Shown: one piece after another, positions 1-6,549 of the stretch | How the letters are laid out: each line of letters begins with the position of its first letter | Numbering within the stretch: the stretch's first letter is position 1 | Assembly: GCA_001829505.1 (NCBI GenBank) | Contig: MIBK01000077.1 | Location: forward strand, 254 to 8,513 | DNA: 8,260 bases | Source of the DNA: Spirochaetes bacterium RBG_16_67_19 | Lineage (GTDB): Bacteria > Spirochaetota > Spirochaetia > SZUA-6 > DRHE01 | Direction of reading: 5' to 3' | Notes under the pieces: generated by a model | The model's input: only the letters and a program-made list of their open reading frames with translations | Told to the model about the DNA's origin: nothing | Databases searched by the model: none | Translations under genes and position numbers: made by a program

Positions 1-1
1 G

Positions 2-1468
2 TGGAGCTTCAGCGGGGAGGCGACCCTGCGCCCGGACCGCCTGAGCGAGGAAGCCGGGCTGTACGACCGGCTCAACTCCTCCCTCCTCTACCGGTACCGT
101 TTCTTCGAGGCGGTGGCCGACTTCTCCCTGGCCCGCGACGAGCGCTACGTGCCCGACGAGAAGTACATGCTCGGGCGCGGCTTCTTCCTGGAGAACGGCG
201 GCCTGCTCCTGGACTTCGACTTCCTCACCCTCAGCGCCGGGCGCTTCGTGCACCGCGACACGGTGGAAGGCCCGTACTCCGTGTTCATTTCCGCCGCGGA
301 CCCCAGGGGCGGCGGCTGGGCGCACGGCCTGCCGGCCATGCAGGCCGACCTGACCATCAAGGGCGGCCGCTTCATGTACGAGAGCCGCTGGGTGCGGTTG
401 AGCTCCAATTCCTTCCAGCTGATGCTGGAGGGCGACCCGACGAGCACCTATCCCGACCGGGGCGCCAGCTACAAGGTGTTCTCCGTACAGCTGGGCGACT
501 GGCGCTTCGGCCTGCAGGATGCGGCCGTGTATTTCGGCCGCGAGTTCGATGCGGAGTACTTCCTGAGCCCCATCCCCCACATCCTCACCCAGATGGTCAC
601 CAAGCGCGACTCCACCCCCTGGCAGGAGGACGCCAACGACAACAGCATCATGGGCCTGTTCGCCGAGTGGCGGCCGCCGCGCGCCTACCTGTACGCCCAG
701 TGGCTGGTGGATGACATCAGCCTGAACTTCCTGATCCCCTGGTTCCTGCGGGACACCTTCGGCAGCCCCACGGTCGCCAACAAGTGGGCCTGGTCCGTGG
801 GCGGGCACTGGGACCTCGCCTTCGGGCGCCTGGGTTTCTACCACGCCGGGGCCACGAAGTACACCTTCGCGGCCACCGAGGACCTCTATCCCTACGGCTA
901 CACCTACTACCCGGCGGTGCAGTACAGCCTGGACGACGACACCACGGTCTTCGAGGCAGTGCTGGACCCGCAGGACAACTACCTGGGATACAAGTACGGG
1001 GAGAACAACCTCGCTTTCCGCCTGGAGCTCTCCCATCTGCCGCACCCGGTGCTGGGCGCGGACTTCCAGGCGGCCCTGGAGTACGTGCTTTCCGGCAGCA
1101 AGTCCCCGGCCAACCCCTGGCACGGCGAAGACGATCCCAACGAAACCCGCATGTTCGACGACCCGGTGCTGGAGCACACGGTGATCGGGGAGGCCAGCGC
1201 GGCCTGGCCCTGGCGGGGCTGGACCTTCTACACCAGGCTGCGCCTGGGGGGGGTGTTCAACCGTCTGGCCCTGGAGCCGGCGGCCAATGCGCCGATGCCC
1301 CAGATTTATCGCCCCCAGGCCGGGGAAAATGCTTTCCTGTACGCCTGGACCGTGGGCTTCACCTGGCGCACGGGCTGGCGCCGGTCCAGGAAGGCAGCAT
1401 CGGAGGCCGGCGCCGCGCCTGCTGAGACGCCTCCCGATGTCCCCGCTGAGGCGCCGGATGCCCCGTAG
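2..1468 (+). CDS. Probable outer-membrane beta-barrel protein (5' partial)
   Basis: The frame is open from base 2 with no stop upstream, so the true start lies outside the window; the GTG at 113 is internal. The visible part is 488 residues ending at TAG 1466-1468. The sequence is rich in aromatic residues (Tyr, Trp, Phe) with short alternating polar/hydrophobic stretches separated by Asp/Asn/Gly/Pro-rich turns, for example LLLDFDFLTLSAGRF and AFRLELS. This is typical of transmembrane beta-strands in outer-membrane proteins. It contains no long hydrophobic helix. The last strand-like segment (AFLYAWTVGFTWRTGW) is followed by a 29-residue Ala/Pro/Glu-rich tail, which is odd for a barrel because the closing strand usually ends the protein. 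General appearance recalls Wzi-like or alginate-export-like barrels, but I cannot assign a family. A signal peptide would be outside the window. The barrel call is fairly sure; function and substrate are unknown. Confidence 0.65.
   Translation, partial: WSFSGEATLRPDRLSEEAGLYDRLNSSLLYRYRFFEAVADFSLARDERYVPDEKYMLGRGFFLENGGLLLDFDFLTLSAGRFVHRDTVEGPYSVFISAADPRGGGWAHGLPAMQADLTIKGGRFMYESRWVRLSSNSFQLMLEGDPTSTYPDRGASYKVFSVQLGDWRFGLQDAAVYFGREFDAEYFLSPIPHILTQMVTKRDSTPWQEDANDNSIMGLFAEWRPPRAYLYAQWLVDDISLNFLIPWFLRDTFGSPTVANKWAWSVGGHWDLAFGRLGFYHAGATKYTFAATEDLYPYGYTYYPAVQYSLDDDTTVFEAVLDPQDNYLGYKYGENNLAFRLELSHLPHPVLGADFQAALEYVLSGSKSPANPWHGEDDPNETRMFDDPVLEHTVIGEASAAWPWRGWTFYTRLRLGGVFNRLALEPAANAPMPQIYRPQAGENAFLYAWTVGFTWRTGWRRSRKAASEAGAAPAETPPDVPAEAPDAP
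1246..1253 (+). repeat. G8 homopolymer tract inside the barrel gene
   Basis: Eight consecutive G bases encode part of Leu-Gly-Gly-Val near the C-terminal end of the barrel protein. It is the longest single-base run I noticed in the window; others reach about six. Runs of this kind can slip during replication and shift the frame. That it varies here is inference only, since a run of eight also arises by chance in such GC-rich DNA. Confidence 0.6.
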
Positions 1469-1505
1469 CGTGGCGCCTGCCAGCCCGCGCTTCCCTGACG
1501 CGAAG

Positions 1506-1534
1506 TTGCAAGCCGCGGCCAAGTATGGTATTAC
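1506..1534 (+). promoter_or_regulatory. Candidate sigma70-type promoter for the GNAT gene
   Basis: The -35 hexamer TTGCAA (1506-1511) and the -10 hexamer TATTAC (1529-1534) each match the consensus at four of six positions and are separated by exactly 17 bp. They sit in the only AT-rich patch of the gap between the barrel and GNAT genes. Transcription would start near 1541, giving a leader of about 36 nt. The spacer holds a perfect 8-bp palindrome, GCCGCGGC (1512-1519), which could be an operator half or chance. Read-through from the upstream gene is also possible, as I see no convincing terminator after 1468. Confidence 0.45.
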
Positions 1535-1576
1535 AGAAAAATCGCGCGTGCGGCCGGTCCAGGCGGAGGTTGGTTC

Positions 1577-2698
1577 ATGAGCGTTTCCATACGCGAAGTC
1601 AAGGGAAGAAAGGACCTTGCCAGGTTCATCCGCTTCCCCTTCAGCCTGTACCGGGGCAGCCGCTGCTGGGTCCCGCCGCTGCTGTTCGACGAGCGCAACA
1701 CCCTGGATCCCGCCAAGAACCCGGCCTACGAGCATTGCCGCGTGCGGCTGCTGCTGGCCGAGGAGGACGGCCGGCTGCTCGGGCGGATAGCGGCGATCAT
1801 CAATGAGAAATACATCCAGAAGTGGGGCAACAAGTACTGCCGCTTCGGCTGGCTGGATTTCGTCGACGACCCGCGGGTCTCCGCGGCGCTGCTGGGCGCG
1901 GTGGAAAGCTGGGCGCGGGAGAACGGCCTGGAGGCGGTGCACGGCCCCATGGGCTTCACCGACCTGGACCGGGAAGGGATGCTGATCGAGGGCTTCGAGG
2001 AGCTGGGAACCTACTCCACCTACTACAATCACCCCTACTACCCCAAGCACCTGGAGGCATTGGGCTACGCCAAGGACGCGGACTGGATCGAGTTCTACAT
2101 CCAGGCCCCCAAGGAGATCCCCGAGAAGGTCGTGCGCATCCAGGACCTGGTCCTGAGGCGCAGCCGCCTGAAGCTGGTGGAGCCGAAGCTGAAAATCCTG
2201 GTCCGCTACGCCCAGAAGATCTTCTCCATGATCAACGAGGCCTATGCGGACCTGTACGGCGTGGTGGAGCTGACTCCCAAACAGATCGACATGTACGTGA
2301 AGCAGTTCTTCAGCTTCCTGCATCCGGCCTTCACCAAGGTGGTCATCGACGACAAGGACCAGGTGGTGGCCTTCGGTCTGGCCATCCCTTCCATCTCACG
2401 GGCGCTGCAGCGCTGCCAGGGACGGCTTCTGCCCTTCGGCATCCTGCACCTGCTGTGGGCCATGAAGCACCCGCGGCTGATCGACATGATGCTGGTGGCG
2501 GTGAAGCCCGAGTACCAGGCCCGGGGCCTGCCGGCCATCCTGATGTCCGAGATCACCCGCAACTGCCTGCTGCTCGGGGTGCGCGGCGCGGAGACCAACC
2601 CGGAGCTGGAGAGCAACACCCAGGTCCAGGCGATCTGGAAGCACTACGATTCTCGCCAGCACAAGCGCCGGCGCTGCTTCCTCAAGCGCCTGGCTTAG
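1577..2698 (+). CDS. GNAT-superfamily N-acetyltransferase-like protein, conserved family of unknown substrate
   Basis: A 373-residue protein starting at ATG 1577, with a strong GGAGGT ribosome binding site at 1565-1570 and a 6-nt spacer, ending at TAG 2696-2698. It resembles a conserved bacterial family of about 370-390 residues that I recall from Bacteroidetes and other phyla. Family-like features are WVPPLLFDE (31-39), the DGRLLGRIAAIIN strand pair (64-76), FGWLDFVDD (90-98), HGPMGFTDLDREGML (122-136) and a C-terminal HKRRRCFLKRL (362-372). The C-terminal half carries a GNAT motif A, VAVKPEYQARGLPAILM (307-323), whose QARGLPA loop would hold the pyrophosphate of acetyl-CoA. An Asn-rich segment, ETNPELESNTQVQAIW, follows at 339-354. 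The N-terminal part may be a second, degenerate GNAT fold. It has no signal peptide or clear membrane segment and is probably cytoplasmic. Its substrate is not known to me. Its 3' end runs 17 bp into the convergent acyltransferase gene. Confidence 0.85.
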   Translation: MSVSIREVKGRKDLARFIRFPFSLYRGSRCWVPPLLFDERNTLDPAKNPAYEHCRVRLLLAEEDGRLLGRIAAIINEKYIQKWGNKYCRFGWLDFVDDPRVSAALLGAVESWARENGLEAVHGPMGFTDLDREGMLIEGFEELGTYSTYYNHPYYPKHLEALGYAKDADWIEFYIQAPKEIPEKVVRIQDLVLRRSRLKLVEPKLKILVRYAQKIFSMINEAYADLYGVVELTPKQIDMYVKQFFSFLHPAFTKVVIDDKDQVVAFGLAIPSISRALQRCQGRLLPFGILHLLWAMKHPRLIDMMLVAVKPEYQARGLPAILMSEITRNCLLLGVRGAETNPELESNTQVQAIWKHYDSRQHKRRRCFLKRLA

Positions 2699-3386
2699 GG
2701 GAAAACAGCCCGCGGGCCTCGACTTCCAGCTCGTAGATCCGGTCCAGCACCCTCGTGGCAATGCGCTGGTACTCCTCCAGGCCCAGGTCCCGGCCGAAGT
2801 ACTCGGCCATCGAAAGCGGCCTGCCGAAGACCACCCCGTAAGGGGCGCGGAAGCGGGGGAAATAGGAATCCACGGTGTACAGCCGTCCTTCTTCCTTGTA
2901 ATGGACCTTGCGCAGGATGATGTCCCGCTCGTCGACCCAGGCCCCCACCGGGATGACCATGGCCCTGCCGGCCACCGCCAGCCGGGCCACCCCCCGCCGG
3001 GCCCGCACGCGCTGGCCGGAGGCGGTGCGCTCCCCCTCGGGGGCGATGAGCACCGAATCCCCGCGCCCCAGCATGAACAGGGCGTCCTCGATGGAGCGGG
3101 CCGACTTCTCCCCCCGGTACAGCACGATCTGGTTGGCCAGGGTGAAGATCAGGCGGGGCAGGAAGAAGGACCAGATCTGCTCCTCCACCAGGGTGCGCAC
3201 GAAATCCGTGCGCACGAAGCTCAGGATGGGGAAGGCGTCCCAGACCGTCGGGTGGTTCACGGCGAACACCTTGGGACCCGGCGGCAGCGGTTCCTGGAAG
3301 TGGACGCGGATGTCCAGGGTGCAGCGCAGGAAGCTGCGCAGGGCCCAGCGAAAAACCCGGGCATAGAACGCCGGATACAGCTTCAT
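2682..3386 (-). CDS. PlsC-type 1-acylglycerol-3-phosphate acyltransferase-like protein
   Basis: A 234-residue protein, ATG at 3386-3384 and TGA at 2684-2682. It has the PlsC/LPLAT signatures in order. Motif I is NHPTVWD (44-50), with catalytic His45 and Asp50 in H-x4-D spacing. Motif II resembles NQIVLYRGE (85-93). Motif III is PEGERT (116-121), which binds the glycerol phosphate in characterised relatives. Motif IV-like VIPVGAW is at 144-150. The N-terminal 20 residues are amphipathic (Phe, Tyr, Trp, Arg) and could attach it to the inner face of the cytoplasmic membrane. Family members move an acyl group from acyl-CoA or acyl-ACP to a lysophospholipid or another hydroxylated lipid; which acceptor is used here cannot be told. 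The start overlaps the exporter stop as ATGA, with AGGAG (3400-3396) 9 nt upstream inside the exporter gene, so translational coupling is likely. This could be housekeeping PlsC or a dedicated lipid-tailoring enzyme. Confidence 0.9.
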   Translation of the reverse strand: MKLYPAFYARVFRWALRSFLRCTLDIRVHFQEPLPPGPKVFAVNHPTVWDAFPILSFVRTDFVRTLVEEQIWSFFLPRLIFTLANQIVLYRGEKSARSIEDALFMLGRGDSVLIAPEGERTASGQRVRARRGVARLAVAGRAMVIPVGAWVDERDIILRKVHYKEEGRLYTVDSYFPRFRAPYGVVFGRPLSMAEYFGRDLGLEEYQRIATRVLDRIYELEVEARGLFSPKPGA

Positions 3387-5686
3387 GGCGGGCTACTCCT
3401 GGTCAAACGGCCTCTTGCGGGCAGCAGCCCCAGCAGGGCGGGCAGGACGATCAGGGTGCTGGCGCAGGTGGCCGCCAGCGTGAACACCACCAGCACGCCG
3501 AAATACACGATGGGGCGGAAGCTGGCCAGGACCAGGACCAGCAGCCCCGCCACGATCGAGAGGGAGGTCAGGAAGATCGGCCTGCCGGTTTCCAGCAGGG
3601 TCGCCGTCACCGCCCGGCGGGGATTCCCAGGCAGGCGGTCCAGGCGCCGCCGGTAGGACAGGATGAAGTGGATGGCGTCGTCCACGCCCATGCCGACGGC
3701 CACGCTGGAGACCATGATGGTGGTCATGTCCAGCGGGATACGGGCCACGGCCATGAGCAGGAAGTTCAGCATCATCCCCGTCACCAGGGGCACGATGGCC
3801 AGCAGGCCGTAGCGCAGGGAGCGGAAGGACAGCACCGCCACCCCCAGCACCAGCAGCACCGACATGCCGAAAGAGCGCACCAGGTTGGCCCGCAGCAGGT
3901 CCGACAGCGACAGGTACTGCAGGCCCATGCCCCACAGCTCGCTCTCCGCCCCCGCGGGCAGACCCGAAGCGATGATCGGCTTCATCTCCGCCAGCAGGTC
4001 GCGCAGACCCTGCTCGTTGATGAACCGGCTCGTGCGGCTGTTGTAGATCCGGAAGGACAGGGTCAGCCGCGAGAAGTCCTCGTTGGCCAGGCCGGCCACG
4101 GGGCTGGTCGCGTCCTCCGCGGCCAGGGCGCGCACCATTCGCGACAGCAGCAGGATGGGCGCCCGGGTCTCGGGGATGCGGTCCTGGCCGCTGGCCACCT
4201 GGTTGAGGAAGCGCACGTAGGAGGCGAAGGAGACCGCGTAGCAGATGTCGGGGATCGCGGCCAGGTTCTTCTCCAGCGCGTCCACCTGGGAGAGCACCTC
4301 CGGGCGCAGGAAGTAGCCCTCCTCCCCCTCGAGCGTCAGGTTGAGCTCGTCGAAGCCGCCCAGCTTGCCGGTGAGAAAGTACATGTCGCGCACCACGCGG
4401 TCCCCCTGGGGGAAGTAGCCGATGGTGTCGGTGTCGGTCTGGATGTAGGGCAGGCAGAAGGCGAAGCCCAGGGCGGCGGCCGCCAGCACGCCCAGGATGG
4501 GCCAGGGGCGCCGCACCACGAACCTGGACAGGCGCAGGAGCATCGCCGACAGGAATCCCGCCCTCACCCTGCGGGCCTGACGACGCCCCGGAGGGGGAAG
4601 CCGGCTCAGGACGGCGGGGAAGAAGAACAGGGCCAGCAAGGCGCAGGAAACCGTACCGAAGCTGGTCACCACCGCGAACTCGCGCACCTGGCGGATGTCG
4701 GTGACCACCAGGCTGGCGAAGCCGATGACCGAGATCAGCGAGGCCCAGAGGATGGTGCCGCTCACCTCCTCCAGCGCCCCCACCAGCCAGTCCCCGCCCC
4801 GCCCGGCCGGGCCGCGATAGTACCGGTTCAGGATGTGGATCCCGTAGGAGCTGCCCACCGTGAGCAGCAGCGGCGGAGTGACCACGTTCAGCAGGGTGAG
4901 GGTGAAGCCCAGGACCGACATCAGCCCCAGGCTCCAGACCGTGCCCACCAGCACGACCAGCGCGGGCAGGAGCACCCCCCGCAGGGTGCGATAGGCCAGG
5001 AAATAGAACAGCAGGATGAGCCCCGCCCCGGCGCCGAACAGCACCAGCAGGTCCCGGGACAGGTAGACCCCGGTGCGCTCCACGAAGGGGATGGAGCCGC
5101 TCAGGTAGCAGCGGTAGTGCCGCTCCAGCGGGGCGGTGATCTGCCGGACCCGGCCCATGAGCGAAGCGAAGTCCTTGATGGGCGCGGCGGGGAAGAAAGC
5201 CGCCAGCACGGTGAGATCCCGCGAAACCACCAGGTTCGCGGCATACGGGGTGGCGGCCAGGCGCCTGCGGAAGCTCTCCAGCTCCGCCGGGTCGCGCGGA
5301 GCCCTGCGCTCGGCAGACATCGGCACCGCGGCCAGGCGGGTGGCTCTCTTCTCGAAGGTGACCAGGTTGAAGGGGGTGACTCCCGGCTCCAGCTCCGGCA
5401 GCTCCTCCAGCTTGTCCAGCGCCTCCCCGAAGGCGGCCAGCCCGGCGAGCTGGAAAGGCTCTGGGCTGTGGACGGCCACCACCAGGTACTCCCCGGACAG
5501 GTCTCCCTGGCGGTAGCGGTTCATGAGCTGCCGCACGGCCGCGTTCTCCGGGATGAGGCTTTCCACGTCCGGGTTCACCCGCAGCCCGGAGGCCAGCCAG
5601 CCGAAGGCCAGCGTCACCAGGGCGGTGGCAATGATGACCGGAAGCGGGTGGCGGCAGGAGAACTGCAGGATTCGGCGGATCAACAC
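3383..5686 (-). CDS. RND/MMPL-superfamily exporter (hydrophobe/amphiphile efflux-3 type)
   Basis: A 767-residue inner-membrane protein with the two-fold RND layout. TM1 lies at about 15-33, followed by a periplasmic loop at about 35-208. A five-helix bundle spans about 212-360. TM7 is at about 394-413, a second loop at about 415-600, and a second five-helix bundle at about 603-756. The TM4-equivalent reads VGSSYGIHILNRYY (277-290) and the TM10-equivalent VGMGVDDAIHFILSYRRR (664-681), where Asp669/Asp670 are the likely proton-relay acids. No acidic residue occupies the matching place in the first half. This fits the COG1033-like exporters thought to move lipids or other amphiphiles by proton motive force. 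The GTG start at 5686 is constrained by an in-frame TGA at 5695-5693; the ribosome binding site is weak (TAGG about 10 nt away). The gene starts 35 nt after the FAD-subunit gene and overlaps the acyltransferase gene by 4 bp, so the three are probably co-transcribed. Its cargo is unknown. Confidence 0.92.
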   Translation of the reverse strand: MLIRRILQFSCRHPLPVIIATALVTLAFGWLASGLRVNPDVESLIPENAAVRQLMNRYRQGDLSGEYLVVAVHSPEPFQLAGLAAFGEALDKLEELPELEPGVTPFNLVTFEKRATRLAAVPMSAERRAPRDPAELESFRRRLAATPYAANLVVSRDLTVLAAFFPAAPIKDFASLMGRVRQITAPLERHYRCYLSGSIPFVERTGVYLSRDLLVLFGAGAGLILLFYFLAYRTLRGVLLPALVVLVGTVWSLGLMSVLGFTLTLLNVVTPPLLLTVGSSYGIHILNRYYRGPAGRGGDWLVGALEEVSGTILWASLISVIGFASLVVTDIRQVREFAVVTSFGTVSCALLALFFFPAVLSRLPPPGRRQARRVRAGFLSAMLLRLSRFVVRRPWPILGVLAAAALGFAFCLPYIQTDTDTIGYFPQGDRVVRDMYFLTGKLGGFDELNLTLEGEEGYFLRPEVLSQVDALEKNLAAIPDICYAVSFASYVRFLNQVASGQDRIPETRAPILLLSRMVRALAAEDATSPVAGLANEDFSRLTLSFRIYNSRTSRFINEQGLRDLLAEMKPIIASGLPAGAESELWGMGLQYLSLSDLLRANLVRSFGMSVLLVLGVAVLSFRSLRYGLLAIVPLVTGMMLNFLLMAVARIPLDMTTIMVSSVAVGMGVDDAIHFILSYRRRLDRLPGNPRRAVTATLLETGRPIFLTSLSIVAGLLVLVLASFRPIVYFGVLVVFTLAATCASTLIVLPALLGLLPARGRLTRSSPP

Positions 5687-5721
5687 GGCGGCTCAAACCT
5701 AATCGCCGCGCCCGGGCGGTG

Positions 5722-6549
5722 TCAACCCGGGCCGGCCTCGTCGAGCCGGTCCAGGAACCAGCCCGCCAGGCGCACCGCGGTGGCCCGCGCATAGGAGCCC
5801 AGCCCCGGGATGGTGAGCCGTTCCTCCAGCTCGCGCAGGAAGCCCTGGCGGGCGCGCGGCGCCAGGGGCAGCCGCGCGTTCTTCAGGCTGTCCTCCAGCT
5901 CGCGGCTGCGCAGCAGGCCGAAATCCGAACCCGCCAGGCAGAAGTGCAGCGTTTCCAGGGCGCCGCGGCCCAGGCGGGCGGCGGCGGCCAGGGTCAGGCC
6001 CGAGGCCAGGCGGCGGAAGCCCTGCGCCTGCCATTCCTCCATGGGGATGCGGACCCGGGTGAGCACTTCGCCGCGTCGCGGTTCAGCCAGCCAGGCGCGA
6101 ACCCAACGGGCCCCGGCGGCGCTGCGCAGCTCCACCTGCCCGTCCAGCACGGCCAGGGCGGATGGCACGGCTCCCCCGTCCTCCCGGCCGGCGCAGAGGT
6201 TTCCCCCGATGGTGCCGAGGTTGCGCACGGGGGGCGTGCCCACTGAGGCGATGGCTTGCGCCAGCACGGCCGGCAGCACGTTCCTGCCGGTGCTCAGCGC
6301 CCGGCCCAGGGTCACTCCGGCGCCGATGTCCAGGTGCCGGGGAGTGCGGGTGATGCGGCCCAGCTCCGGCACGTTGCCGAGCATGATCAGCCTGGGGGGC
6401 AGCCGGAAGGGCCGCTCCCGGCCCGCTGCCGCCCGCAGGGCGATGGCCGTGCCTCCGGCATACAGCAGGGCATCCGGATCCAGGGAGTACAGGCGCAGCA
6501 GGCCGTTCAGGCTGCGGGGGCGGTAGACTTTGATGTCCCGGTCTCTCAC
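5722..6549 (-). CDS. FAD-binding subunit of a xanthine dehydrogenase-type molybdenum hydroxylase
   Basis: A 275-residue protein, close to the usual 280-290 of the family. The start chosen is GTG 6549-6547, because it overlaps the preceding gene's stop as GTGA and places the family N-terminus (IKVYRPRSLNGLL) at residues 6-18. Longer readings of this frame upstream are antisense-like filler. FAD-binding motifs are present: YAGGTAIAL (30-38), corresponding to the usual AGGTD loop, and NLGTIGGNL (110-118), the TIGGN pyrophosphate loop. These are followed by a Gly/Ala-rich stretch and the strand ALAVLDGQVELRS. In this enzyme class the subunit takes electrons from the [2Fe-2S] subunit through FAD and passes them to NAD+ or another acceptor. 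It is the last of the three hydroxylase genes, and the exporter gene follows after 35 bp. The family assignment is firm; the acceptor and the enzyme's substrate are not known. Confidence 0.92.
   Translation of the reverse strand: MRDRDIKVYRPRSLNGLLRLYSLDPDALLYAGGTAIALRAAAGRERPFRLPPRLIMLGNVPELGRITRTPRHLDIGAGVTLGRALSTGRNVLPAVLAQAIASVGTPPVRNLGTIGGNLCAGREDGGAVPSALAVLDGQVELRSAAGARWVRAWLAEPRRGEVLTRVRIPMEEWQAQGFRRLASGLTLAAAARLGRGALETLHFCLAGSDFGLLRSRELEDSLKNARLPLAPRARQGFLRELEERLTIPGLGSYARATAVRLAGWFLDRLDEAGPG

Noticed and set aside
1471..1490. Possible terminator hairpin after the barrel gene (TGGC...GCCA or GCGC...GCGC)
   Set aside because: Stems are four pairs and there is no T-tract, so it is indistinguishable from chance in this GC-rich DNA.
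1822..2736. A 304-codon plus-strand frame overlapping the GNAT gene
   Set aside because: Low-complexity Gly/Pro/Arg/His shadow product with no recognisable motif. The GNAT frame has family blocks throughout.
5706..5719. Hairpin CCGC/GCGG with a GC-rich loop in the gap before the exporter gene
   Set aside because: The stem is only four pairs and no T-run follows in the direction of transcription, so I do not call it a terminator or attenuator.
3393..5792. A 799-codon frame on the minus strand, out of phase with the exporter gene
   Set aside because: It is the +1/+2 shadow of the exporter: Pro/Gly/Arg/Ala-rich with no hydrophobic segments, and it overlaps the true gene along its whole length.
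3668..5794. A 708-codon open frame on the plus strand opposite the exporter gene
   Set aside because: The product is His/Gln/Gly/Arg-rich with no domain-like pattern, which is typical of the antisense of a GC-rich gene. The opposite-strand exporter has clear helices and motifs.
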